Shown in pieces: positions 1 to 8,420 of a stretch of 64,000 nucleotides of DNA. A program made the translations under genes and the position numbers. The notes beneath the pieces were generated by a model. It had not been told where the DNA came from. It saw only the letters and a list, made by a program, of their open reading frames with translations, and ran no database searches. The stretch comes from Streptomyces griseus (GTDB taxonomy: Bacteria; Actinomycetota; Actinomycetes; Streptomycetales; Streptomycetaceae), in NCBI RefSeq assembly GCF_001715295.1, contig NZ_MDKB01000002.1, positions 64,221 to 128,220 on the forward strand, written 5' to 3'. The number at the start of each line of letters is the position of its first letter. Positions within the stretch are counted from its first letter, which is position 1.

Positions 1-77
1 GGTACCACCTGTCCGTATCTACCCGATCCACGCCACCCCCACCACCCTGCGAGGGGCCCCACGGGGGGTACGGGAAG

Positions 78-110
78 CGGCCGGAGCCCCCGCACAGCGG
101 GCTCCGGCCG
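78..110 (-). terminator. Hairpin downstream of the aldehyde dehydrogenase gene
   Basis: A perfect 12-bp stem (CGGCCGGAGCCC with GGGCTCCGGCCG) closes a 9-base loop, starting 19 bases past the stop codon. There is no T-run, which is normal for Streptomyces terminators. The remaining bases at the left edge (1-77) show no gene. Confidence 0.7.
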
Positions 111-129
111 GTCCGTTCGCGGGGCGTGG

Positions 130-1575
130 CTACAGGGCCAGGCCGGTGAGGACGAGCACGCGCTCGTAGGTGTAGTCCTCCATCGCGTAGCGGACGCCCT
201 CCCGGCCCACGCCGGACTGCTTGGCGCCGCCGTAGGGCATCTGGTCGGCGCGGTAGGAGGGGACGTCGCCGATGACCACGCCGCCGACCTCCAGGGCGCG
301 ATGGGCTCGGAACGCGGTCTGCAGGTCGTGGGTGAAGACACCGGCCTGGAGGCCGTACGGGGAGTCGTTGACGGCGGCGAACGCCTCGGCCTCGCCGTCG
401 GTCCTCTGTACGTACATGACCGGCCCGAAGACCTCCTCGCGGGCGATCTTCGCGGTGCCGGGGAGGCCCGCGAGGACCGTCGGGGCGTAGGTGGCGCCGT
501 CGCGCCGGCCGCCGGTGAGCAGCTCGGCGCCGCCCGCCACGGCCTCGTCGACCCAGGACTCGACGCGGCGTGCGGCGTCCTCGCTGACCAGCGGGCCGAC
601 ATCGGTGGCCGCGTCGGAGGGGTCGCCCGTCACCAGGGCCTCGACCGCGGCGACGATCTTCGGGACGAGCCGGTCGTACACGGAGGCGTCGGCGATGACG
701 CGCTGTACCGAGATGCAGGACTGGCCGCCCTGGTAGTTGGAGAAGGTCGCGATGCGGGACGCGGCCCAGTCCAGGTCCTGCTCGGAGGAGTAGTCGCCGA
801 GGACGACGGCCGCCCCGTTGCCGCCGAGTTCCAGGGTGCAGTGCTTGCGCGGGACCGACTCCATGATCGAGTAGCCGACGGGTCCGGAACCGGTGAAGGA
901 GATGACCGGCAGCCGCTCGTCCCGGACGAGGGCGGGCATCTTGTCGTTGGGCACGGTCAGGACGGACCAGGAGCCGGCCGGGAGGTCGGTCTCGGCCAGG
1001 AGTTCGCCGAGGACCAGGGCCGAGAGCGGGGTGGCCGGTGCGGGCTTGAGGATGATCGGCGCGCCGACGGCGATGGCCGGGGCGACCTTGTGGGCGCTCA
1101 GGTTGAGCGGGAAGTTGAAGGGCGCGATACCGAGGACGGGGCCGCGCGGGAAGCGCCGGGTCAGCCCGAGCCGGCCGGTGCCGCCGGGGTCCGTGTCCAG
1201 GCGCTGGGCGTCACCGCCGTTGAAGCGGCGGGCCTCCTCGGCGGCGAAGCGGAAGACGGAGACCGCCCGGCCGACCTCGCCGCGCGCCCACCTGATGGGC
1301 TTGCCGTTCTCGGCGGAGATCAGCTGGGCGATCTCCTCGGTGCGCTCCGAGAGCCGTCGCACGACGTGGTCGAGGGCGGCGGCGCGGACGTGCGCCGGCG
1401 TCGCGGCGAACTCCTCACGGACCGCGTACGCGGCGGCGACGGCCTCCTCGACCTGGGCGTCGGTCGGCACGGAGACGGTGCCGACGAGGCGGCCGTCCCA
1501 GGAGTTGGTGACGTCGAAGCTGTCCTCGCCGGTGGCCTGGCGGCCGGCGAGCCAGAAGGCGTGGGTGGAAGTCAT
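130..1575 (-). CDS. Aldehyde dehydrogenase, possibly succinate-semialdehyde dehydrogenase
   Basis: An NAD(P)-dependent aldehyde dehydrogenase of 481 residues, the usual family length. The catalytic Cys lies near residue 287 in GGQSCIS, and the general-base Glu is in LELGGNGAA, a variant of the usual ELGGKSP. I chose the ATG giving MTSTHAF; an extension of 14 codons upstream is open but unlike the family. Neighbouring gabT and a PucR regulator suggest it oxidises succinic semialdehyde to succinate in GABA breakdown, but the substrate is inferred from context only. Cytoplasmic. It could instead act on another short aldehyde. Confidence 0.85.
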   Translation of the reverse strand: MTSTHAFWLAGRQATGEDSFDVTNSWDGRLVGTVSVPTDAQVEEAVAAAYAVREEFAATPAHVRAAALDHVVRRLSERTEEIAQLISAENGKPIRWARGEVGRAVSVFRFAAEEARRFNGGDAQRLDTDPGGTGRLGLTRRFPRGPVLGIAPFNFPLNLSAHKVAPAIAVGAPIILKPAPATPLSALVLGELLAETDLPAGSWSVLTVPNDKMPALVRDERLPVISFTGSGPVGYSIMESVPRKHCTLELGGNGAAVVLGDYSSEQDLDWAASRIATFSNYQGGQSCISVQRVIADASVYDRLVPKIVAAVEALVTGDPSDAATDVGPLVSEDAARRVESWVDEAVAGGAELLTGGRRDGATYAPTVLAGLPGTAKIAREEVFGPVMYVQRTDGEAEAFAAVNDSPYGLQAGVFTHDLQTAFRAHRALEVGGVVIGDVPSYRADQMPYGGAKQSGVGREGVRYAMEDYTYERVLVLTGLAL

Positions 1576-1737
1576 GGCGGTTCCGGCCCTTCGGGTGTGA
1601 AAAAGGATCGCGGGCACCCGGCAGGTGCTCCGGGCCCCACGGTAGAGGGGCAGGGCCCGGATGACGTTTGTCCGGTGTGGAGCGGAGCCGGGGCCCCGTG
1701 CGCCGCTTTGGCGGGGCGGAGAGCGCTGCCGCCCCTC

Positions 1738-3333
1738 TCAGCCGCCCTCGGGGCCCGCGGAGGAGGCGGCCGTCGTCTTCAGCGCCAGCCAGAGCTCCAT
1801 GCGGACGTCCGGATCGTCCAGGGAACGGCCCAGGATCTCCTCCACGCGCCGCATCCGGTACCGCAGCGTGTGGCGGTGGACGCCCAGGTCGGCGGCGGCG
1901 GCGTCCCACTGGCCGTGGCGGGAGAGCCAGGCGCGCAGGGAGGCGACCAGGTCGCCCCTGCCCTTGGCGTCGTGCTCGCTCAGCGGGCGCAGGATGCCGT
2001 CGGCGAAGGCCCGTACGGCATCGTCGGCGAGGAGAGGCAGGAGCGAGCCCGCCGCGAGTTCCTCGTGCTCGACCAGGGCCCTGCCCCGGCGGCGGGCGAC
2101 CGAGAGGGCCTGTTCGGCCTGTTTGTACGCGGCGGAGACCGCGATCGGACCGGCGGGCGCGGACAGCCCGACGACCACGTCGCCGTCGTCGGCCCCGGTC
2201 TCGCGGGCCGGGCGCTCCTCCTGCGCCTGTATGTAGGCCGCGCACGCCGCGACGGCCGCGCCGCCGTCCGCGGCCAGGACCACGACACGGTCCCCCTCGG
2301 GCACCGTCAGCAGCGTCTCACCGGACCTGGCTGCGGCGGCCTCCATCGCCTCGGCGAGCGCCTGGGGCGCGGCGGGGGTGGACGGGGCGGGCGTCTCCGC
2401 GATCAGGAGCCGGAAGGGGGCGTCGAGCAGGCCGCCGTACAGGTCCCCGGCGACGGCCCTGGCGTGGTCGGACTGCCCGGCCAGCAGCATCCGCAGCACC
2501 GCGGCGCCCAGACGCTGCTCCGCGCCCTGGAGCGAGCGGGAGCGGGCCGTGGTGAGGGTCAGCAGGGCCGCCGCCGAGTGCACCGCGTAGCGCTCGGCGG
2601 TGCCGGGGGCCGACCCCGTGCCGACGGCCAGCGCGCCGCGGATCAGACGGCCGGTGCCCAGCGACTGGATCTCGACCCGGTCACTGTCGTCGGCGGTGCC
2701 GACGACGACGCTGGCCGGGGCGGGACGGTCCCGCAGGCGCTCCACGTCGGGGGTCAGGCGGGCGGCGCGGCGGGCGGCCCAGTCGGGAGCGGCGGCCACG
2801 ACGGCGCCGGAGGTGTCGTACAGGGCGGCCCAGCCGTCGACGTGGGCGGCGAGCCGGGCGAGCAGTCCGGCGGGTCCGTCCCCGGCGAGCGCGGCCCGGG
2901 TCAGGTCACGCTGGGCCTCGAAGCCGGCCGTGACAGCGCGGTACTGGTCGGCGGCGATCGCCGCCGACACGGCCTTGCTGATGGCGATGAAGGGCGTGCG
3001 CCGGGGCACTTCCAGCAGCGGCAGTCCCGCCTCATCGGCGGCGTCGACCAGCGCGGCCGGGATGTCGTCGTAGGTGACGCCGACGGCGAACCCGAGCCCG
3101 GCGACCTTGGCTCCGGCCAGCCGCTGTACGTACCGGCGCATCGTCCCGGGGTCCTCGGCGTCGAGGTTGGTCGCGGTGACGAGGAGCAGCTCACCGCCGT
3201 CCATGTACGGGACGGGGTCGGCGAGCTCGCTGGCATGGGCCCAGCGCACCGGGGTGTCGAGCCGGCCCTCGCCCGCGCGAACCGTGAGCTTGAGCGCGGA
3301 GTGCTGGACGAGCGAGGCGAGGGTGAGGGGCAT
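1738..3333 (-). CDS. PucR-family transcriptional regulator
   Basis: A 531-residue regulator with the PucR layout. An N-terminal purine-catabolism-regulator domain covers roughly residues 1-125, and a middle region is probably ligand-sensing. A C-terminal helix-turn-helix follows (around 460-520; LGVHRHTLRYRMRRVEE is typical of the PucR HTH family). It is co-directional with the downstream aldehyde dehydrogenase, about 160 bases away, and close to gabT. PucR-type proteins often control purine, amino-acid or GABA catabolism, so regulation of these two neighbours is a reasonable inference. The ligand is unknown. Confidence 0.9.
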   Translation of the reverse strand: MPLTLASLVQHSALKLTVRAGEGRLDTPVRWAHASELADPVPYMDGGELLLVTATNLDAEDPGTMRRYVQRLAGAKVAGLGFAVGVTYDDIPAALVDAADEAGLPLLEVPRRTPFIAISKAVSAAIAADQYRAVTAGFEAQRDLTRAALAGDGPAGLLARLAAHVDGWAALYDTSGAVVAAAPDWAARRAARLTPDVERLRDRPAPASVVVGTADDSDRVEIQSLGTGRLIRGALAVGTGSAPGTAERYAVHSAAALLTLTTARSRSLQGAEQRLGAAVLRMLLAGQSDHARAVAGDLYGGLLDAPFRLLIAETPAPSTPAAPQALAEAMEAAAARSGETLLTVPEGDRVVVLAADGGAAVAACAAYIQAQEERPARETGADDGDVVVGLSAPAGPIAVSAAYKQAEQALSVARRRGRALVEHEELAAGSLLPLLADDAVRAFADGILRPLSEHDAKGRGDLVASLRAWLSRHGQWDAAAADLGVHRHTLRYRMRRVEEILGRSLDDPDVRMELWLALKTTAASSAGPEGG

Positions 3334-3436
3334 GGGACCGCCGGAGCTCTGGGAGTCGACTGCGCCGTCCCGTACAGACGGCCACCTCCGATTCTGCCAG
3401 GGCGGCAGGGTGCGCGAAGCCGGCGTACGCGGGTTC

Positions 3437-5857
3437 TCAGCCGCCCAGGTCGACCAGGAGCGGCGGTGCGTGCTCGCCGTTCACCGTCGTCAGGGACAGC
3501 ACCGCGTGTCCGGCGGGCAGCTCGTAGGCGAGCGCGGAGGCGGACCAGCGCTCGCGTTCGACCCGCCGCACGGTGACGGCCTCGGTGGTCACCGCCTTGC
3601 CGGTGGCCATCCGCCGCAGCGCGTGCAGGGCGCGGGTGAGCGGCTGGTCGGCGAAGACGGTGTGCTGGGCCACCTCGCGGACGTCGACCCATTCCTTGCC
3701 CCAGGCCTCCGCGAATCGCCGGCCGTCCCAGGTGGTGATGCCGGAGAAGATCATCCCGCAGCCCACCGCGCCGAGCAGGGCGGAGTGCAGTTCCTCGGGT
3801 ACGTCGTCGACGGTGCGCAGCACCAGGACGGCGCCGGCGTTGACGGACCGCAGCTGCCGCAGCCCGCGCACGGTCTGCGCGGTCAGGGTGTTCGTCGCGT
3901 CGTCCAGCACGAGGCAGGCGAAGAGCGAGCGGTCGGCGCGCGCCGCGGCCATCGCGTTGAACTGGGCGAGGACGAGTCTGGCCAGCACCCGGGACGCCCC
4001 GGCGTGGGCGCGTTCGGGAAGGTCGATGCGGACCCTGAGCGGGTGCTGTTCCAGGGAGCGCAGGGAGAAGGAGCGGGCCTGCCGGCCGGTGGCGAAGAAG
4101 CCGGCGAAGGCCGGGCGGTCCAGCAGCGCGACCCGGTCCGCGAGGACCGCGGCGACGTCGCCCGCCGTTCCCGTCTGCCGGATCCGGGCGTCCAGTTCGC
4201 GCAGCATGGCGTCGTGGCCGCCTCCCCGCAGTGCCTGCGCGAGCGAGGTGAGGGCCTCATCGCCACCGGCAAGGAGTTCGCGCAGTTCCGGTACGGCCGG
4301 GAAGTGCCCGTGGACGGCTCGGTAGGGACCGAGCACCTGGCCGAGGGCGAGCGCCGCGCGACGGCCGTCGAGGCCGGGGACGTCCCCGGCGAGCCCTTCC
4401 GCGAGGGTGGCCGCCGCCTCGTCGGGGTCCTCGGTGCCCCCGTACAGGTCGAAGTCGTGGACCGAGGAGGCGTCGCCGGGTTTCACGACGACGTCGTAGG
4501 CGTCGTCCGGGCCGAGCGGGGCCCCCGCCGCGCAGACGGCGAGGACGGCCGACCGGCCGGCCAGCGCCTGGAGTGCCAGTGTCTCGACGACGGGGCGCAC
4601 CAGCCGGGTCGTCTTGCCCGCCCCGGAGGGCCCGACCGCGAGCAGGGAGGTACCGAGGACGGCCGGGTCGAGGGCGGCGCCGGAGCCCCGGCGGTCGTAG
4701 GGGTTGCGCTCGTCGTCCACGCAGCGTCCGACCCGGACCTGACCCACCAGCAGGTCGTGCCGGGCGGCCCGTACGGGGACGTCCCGGTCGCCCGAGGGGT
4801 GCAGGAAGGCGTCGTGTCCTTCCCGCACGACGGCCGCCGCGAAGGCCTCAGGGCGGCCCGGGGAGGTACGGGCGCGTGTCCAGGCGTGGTCGAGGCGGAC
4901 GCAGTCGACGTCGTTCATGCGTCCGGCGCTCACGGCGGCGCCGAGGATGTCCGCCGCCTCCGTGAGCCCCGAGGCGCGGAGCTCCGGCCATTTCGCGCGG
5001 CCGGTGCCGGGGTGGGCGGGGCCCGGCGGGGAGCCCATGGGCGTCGGCGCCGTCCGGCCCGCGCGGGCCTCGCGGATCCCGGCGCGCCACCGGCCGGCCC
5101 GCGCGAAGGGCCACACGGTCCCCGCCGCGATCACGGCGTAGGCCCCGTAGGCGACCAGGGCGGCGAGGTACTTGTTGCCGCCGCCCTGCAGCCAGTCGCT
5201 CACGAGGTACATCACGGCGTCGACGAGCGGGACGTGGCCGCTCCAGACGGCCCAGAGCGCGAGGAGGGCCCCGGAGCCGGACAGGATCAGCCGCACCCGC
5301 GGCAGGTGCGGGCCGGCGTGGTGGCGGACGATTCCGGCCCAGTTGCCCAGCCGGGCGGCCCACAGCCCCACCAGGAGGACCAGCGCCTGCAGGTAGAGGA
5401 TCTGCAGGGAGTTGGCGGCCGGCGGCACGTAATCGGCGCGCAGCCGGTCGAACGCCCACCAGTCCCCCGGGGTGAAGACCATGAACGGCACGTTCACGTA
5501 GGGGATCCGGAAGTCCATGAGCAGGCCCCAGAAGACCAGCCAGAGCACCAGGGTGGCCAGGGGTCCGAGCAGCGACGGATTCGGCGGCTTCCGGGGCGGC
5601 CGGGGTACGTGGGCGTACCGCCAGACGCCCGGGCCGGTGGCGGGGCGGTCGGCGTTCAGCCACTCCTCGGTGGAAGGCCCGGCGCCGGGTGCGGCGGCGG
5701 GCCTCGGCGGGACGGCCGGGCCCGAGGGAGCCGGGGGGAGGGCGGGTACCGGCGGAGCGGCGGGGGGAGGTGCCGCCGGGCGGGGCACCGCGTACCGGGG
5801 CGCATCGGGGGGACCGCCCTGCCCCGGCGGGCCGCTCGCGCCCCTCGCGTCACGCAT
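3437..5857 (-). CDS. Membrane-anchored P-loop ATPase, TraD/VirD4-like
   Basis: An 806-residue protein with a proline-rich N-terminus (about 1-85) and four predicted membrane helices between about residues 85 and 260. A cytoplasmic ATPase part has Walker A GPSGAGKTT and a Walker B-like LVLDDATN. This is the general plan of type IV coupling proteins and FtsK-like pumps, but no relaxase, integrase or replication gene is nearby, so it is not evidently part of a conjugative element. I chose ATG MRDARG because AAGG lies 8 bases upstream; MKGDD five codons earlier is possible, and the frame is open further. It is transcribed divergently from gabT. Its function is unknown. Confidence 0.75.
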   Translation of the reverse strand: MRDARGASGPPGQGGPPDAPRYAVPRPAAPPPAAPPVPALPPAPSGPAVPPRPAAAPGAGPSTEEWLNADRPATGPGVWRYAHVPRPPRKPPNPSLLGPLATLVLWLVFWGLLMDFRIPYVNVPFMVFTPGDWWAFDRLRADYVPPAANSLQILYLQALVLLVGLWAARLGNWAGIVRHHAGPHLPRVRLILSGSGALLALWAVWSGHVPLVDAVMYLVSDWLQGGGNKYLAALVAYGAYAVIAAGTVWPFARAGRWRAGIREARAGRTAPTPMGSPPGPAHPGTGRAKWPELRASGLTEAADILGAAVSAGRMNDVDCVRLDHAWTRARTSPGRPEAFAAAVVREGHDAFLHPSGDRDVPVRAARHDLLVGQVRVGRCVDDERNPYDRRGSGAALDPAVLGTSLLAVGPSGAGKTTRLVRPVVETLALQALAGRSAVLAVCAAGAPLGPDDAYDVVVKPGDASSVHDFDLYGGTEDPDEAAATLAEGLAGDVPGLDGRRAALALGQVLGPYRAVHGHFPAVPELRELLAGGDEALTSLAQALRGGGHDAMLRELDARIRQTGTAGDVAAVLADRVALLDRPAFAGFFATGRQARSFSLRSLEQHPLRVRIDLPERAHAGASRVLARLVLAQFNAMAAARADRSLFACLVLDDATNTLTAQTVRGLRQLRSVNAGAVLVLRTVDDVPEELHSALLGAVGCGMIFSGITTWDGRRFAEAWGKEWVDVREVAQHTVFADQPLTRALHALRRMATGKAVTTEAVTVRRVERERWSASALAYELPAGHAVLSLTTVNGEHAPPLLVDLGG

Positions 5858-5918
5858 GTCGTCGCCCTTCATGAACCGCCGCCCCCTGACCAGCCGGGTC
5901 CCGCCTTCTGCACCGGTC

Positions 5919-5947
5919 AATCTAGTGCCAGGAGACGGGGAGTTCAG
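5919..5947 (-). promoter_or_regulatory. Candidate promoter for the TraD-like ATPase
   Basis: On the minus strand, CTGAAC and TAGATT are separated by 17 bases, about 60 bases upstream of the chosen start. The -10 fits the Streptomyces housekeeping consensus TANNNT; the -35 match is weak. Confidence 0.35.
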
Positions 5948-6046
5948 CAAGGCGGCCGGACGGCGCGTGGCCGGTCCGCCGCCGCCCGCGCCGGACCACC
6001 TGTCCGCCGCGGACAAGGACACACGCCCACCACTCCCGATCGGAGC

Positions 6047-6076
6047 ATGACCTCGCCCCGCACCCGCCCCTAGCCT
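6047..6076 (+). promoter_or_regulatory. Candidate gabT promoter
   Basis: ATGACC and TAGCCT are spaced by 18 bases and end about 40 bases before the gabT ATG. This fits a housekeeping sigma promoter. The divergent ATPase promoter lies about 100 bases away in the same intergenic region. Confidence 0.4.
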
Positions 6077-6117
6077 GCACAGGAGAGAAGCGTCCGGAAC
6101 ACCCCCAGGAGCCCCGC

Positions 6118-7458
6118 ATGTCCCCCATCCCGCAGGAGCGCCGCGTCGTCACCGCCATTCCCGGCCCGAAGTCGGTCGAGCTGCAGGCTCGCCGTGTCGC
6201 GGCGGTCGCCGCGGGCGTGGGATCCACCCTGCCGGTGTTCACCGCCCGGGCAGGCGGCGGAATCATCGAGGACGTGGACGGCAACCGGCTGATCGACTTC
6301 GGTTCCGGTATCGCGGTGACCTCGGTCGGCGCCTCCGCCGAGGCGGTCGTACGCCGCGCGTCCGCGCAGCTCGCCGACTTCACCCACACCTGTTTCATGG
6401 TCACGCCGTACGAGGGGTACGTCGAGGTCTGCGAGCAGCTCGCGGAGCTGACCCCGGGCGACCACGCCAAGAAGTCCGCGCTGTTCAACTCGGGCGCCGA
6501 GGCGGTCGAGAACGCCGTGAAGATCGCCCGTGCGTACACCAAGCGCACCGCTGTCGTCGTCTTCGACCACGGCTACCACGGCCGGACGAACCTCACCATG
6601 GCGCTGACCGCCAAGAACATGCCGTACAAGCAGGGGTTCGGCCCGTTCGCGCCCGAGGTCTACCGCGTCCCGGTGGCGTACGGCTACCGCTGGCCGACCG
6701 GCGCCGAGAACGCCGGCGCGGAGGCGTCCGCCCAGGCCATCGACGAGATCACCAAGCAGATCGGCGCGGAGAACGTCGCGGCGATCATCATCGAGCCGGT
6801 GCTCGGCGAGGGGGGCTTCATCGAGCCCGCCAAGGGCTTCCTGCCGGCGATCGCGCAGTTCGCGAAGGACAACGGCATCGTCTTCGTCGCGGACGAGATC
6901 CAGTCCGGCTTCTGCCGCACCGGCCAGTGGTTCGCGTGCGAGGACGAGGGCATCGTCCCGGACCTGATCACGACGGCCAAGGGCATCGCGGGCGGCCTCC
7001 CGCTCTCCGCCGTGACCGGCCGCGCCGAGATCATGGACGCCGCGCACGCCGGCGGCCTCGGCGGTACGTACGGCGGCAACCCGGTGGCCTGCGCGGGTGC
7101 GCTCGGCGCCATCGAGACGATGCGCGAGCTGGACCTGAACGCCAGGGCCCGGCGCATCGAGGAGATCATGAAGGGCCGCCTCGCCGAGATGCGGGCGAAG
7201 CTCCCGAACGGCGACATCATCGGTGACATCCGCGGCCGGGGCGCCATGATCGCGATCGAGCTGGTGAAGTCCGGCACGAAGGACCCCGACGCCGCCGCCG
7301 CCGGGACGCTCGCCAAGGCCTGCCACGCCGAGGGGCTGCTGGTGCTGACCTGCGGCACGTACGGCAACGTCCTGCGTTTCCTGCCGCCGCTGGTCATCGG
7401 CGAGGACCTGCTCGGCGAGGGCCTCGACATCCTCGAGCAGGCGTTCGCCCGGCTCTGA
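6118..7458 (+). CDS. gabT: 4-aminobutyrate aminotransferase
   Basis: A class III PLP-dependent aminotransferase of 446 residues that moves the amino group of GABA to 2-oxoglutarate, giving succinic semialdehyde and glutamate. The PLP lysine is Lys288 in TTAKGIAGG. The cofactor Asp is in FVADEIQSG, and the conserved glycine-rich NSGAEAVENAVKIAR lies near residue 125. AGGAG precedes the ATG. With the PucR gene and the aldehyde dehydrogenase nearby it forms a GABA shunt set. The family also acts on beta-alanine and 5-aminovalerate, so substrate range is not fixed by sequence alone. Confidence 0.93.
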   Translation: MSPIPQERRVVTAIPGPKSVELQARRVAAVAAGVGSTLPVFTARAGGGIIEDVDGNRLIDFGSGIAVTSVGASAEAVVRRASAQLADFTHTCFMVTPYEGYVEVCEQLAELTPGDHAKKSALFNSGAEAVENAVKIARAYTKRTAVVVFDHGYHGRTNLTMALTAKNMPYKQGFGPFAPEVYRVPVAYGYRWPTGAENAGAEASAQAIDEITKQIGAENVAAIIIEPVLGEGGFIEPAKGFLPAIAQFAKDNGIVFVADEIQSGFCRTGQWFACEDEGIVPDLITTAKGIAGGLPLSAVTGRAEIMDAAHAGGLGGTYGGNPVACAGALGAIETMRELDLNARARRIEEIMKGRLAEMRAKLPNGDIIGDIRGRGAMIAIELVKSGTKDPDAAAAGTLAKACHAEGLLVLTCGTYGNVLRFLPPLVIGEDLLGEGLDILEQAFARL

Positions 7459-7607
7459 TCCGTACGAACCGTCCGGGACGGCCCCAGGCGTTTTCGGGGG
7501 CAATGACCGGTGTCCGGGTGAGGGCCTGTGAAGAAGGTGTGCGGGGGCGATGGCGGGTTACCTTTGCCGCTGTCGGTCCACCTTCCCCTGACGTACGGTC
7601 TTCCCAG

Positions 7608-8420
7608 ATGAGAGAAACACCCCGCCCGCAGGAGACTGCGGGCGATACCGGGCCGGAGCTCCCCCGGCACCGTCCCGGTCGTGCCCTGGCGCACACCACC
7701 GGAGCTTCGGGCTCCGGGTCTCCTCACCGATCGGACGGCCGCCCGCCCCACACCCCCCGGGGCGCGCGGCACACCGGTCCGACCGGCCACCCCGGAACAC
7801 TCCCCCCTGTTCCCCGGTGGCCGGTTCTTCTCGTTTCCCAGGTCTCCGCGCTCCTCGCCGTCCTCGCCGTACTGACCTGGCAGGTGCTGGCCGACGGCCC
7901 GCTGCTCGGACCCGACGAGCGGCTGGGCCTGTCCCTGGCCGGCCACGGTCCCGCCCGGCTCGCCGACCTCTTCGCCGATCTCGGCAATCCACAGGTCGCC
8001 GGCGGGGTCCTGGCGTGCGCGGTCGCCCTCGCCTGGTTCCGTGGCGCCCGCCGCCCGGCGGCGGGCGCCGTCCTGGCCATGGCGGCCGTGCCCGCGCTGG
8101 TCGTGCCCCTCAAGTGGTGGACGGATCGCCAGGGCCCGCTGACGGAGGCGACCGGCTACTACCCCTCGGGCCACACGACCACGGCGGCGGTGGCGTACGG
8201 GGCGGCGGCACTGCTGCTGGCGCCGTACCTGGAACGGCCGTGGGTGACGCCCGTCGCCGCCGCCTCACTGACGGCGGCGACGAGCGTCGGTCTGGTGCTG
8301 CGCGGTTACCACTGGCCGCTGGACGTGGTGGCCGGCTGGTGCCTGGGCGCGGTGGTGCTGCTGGTGCTGCGGGCCGGTGCGGGGACCGGCCGCGTCCGGG
8401 GCGGTCAGCCCCCGAAGTAG
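7608..8420 (+). CDS. PAP2-family membrane phosphatase
   Basis: A 270-residue protein with a proline/glycine/arginine-rich cytoplasmic N-terminus (about 1-65), then about five membrane helices. The three PAP2 signature parts are visible: KWWTDRQGP, the catalytic PSGHT, and RGYHWPLDVVAGW carrying the second His and Asp. The family dephosphorylates phosphatidic acid, undecaprenyl pyrophosphate or similar lipid phosphates at the membrane; which one applies here cannot be told. I chose ATG MRETPRP because upstream codons are not PAP2-like. The last 16 bases overlap the convergent chitinase gene. Confidence 0.88.
   Translation: MRETPRPQETAGDTGPELPRHRPGRALAHTTGASGSGSPHRSDGRPPHTPRGARHTGPTGHPGTLPPVPRWPVLLVSQVSALLAVLAVLTWQVLADGPLLGPDERLGLSLAGHGPARLADLFADLGNPQVAGGVLACAVALAWFRGARRPAAGAVLAMAAVPALVVPLKWWTDRQGPLTEATGYYPSGHTTTAAVAYGAAALLLAPYLERPWVTPVAAASLTAATSVGLVLRGYHWPLDVVAGWCLGAVVLLVLRAGAGTGRVRGGQPPK

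Noticed and set aside
301..3576. Plus-strand open frame of 1,091 codons
   Set aside because: It is antisense to the aldehyde dehydrogenase and PucR genes; composition is Arg/Gly/Val-rich and matches the mirror frame of high-GC genes.
3437..6022. Integrative conjugative element
   Set aside because: Only a coupling-protein-like ATPase; no integrase, excisionase, relaxase, replication gene, tRNA or att repeats are visible.
3074..6073. Plus-strand open frame of 999 codons
   Set aside because: Antisense shadow of the TraD-like ATPase; no domain and no ribosome-binding site.
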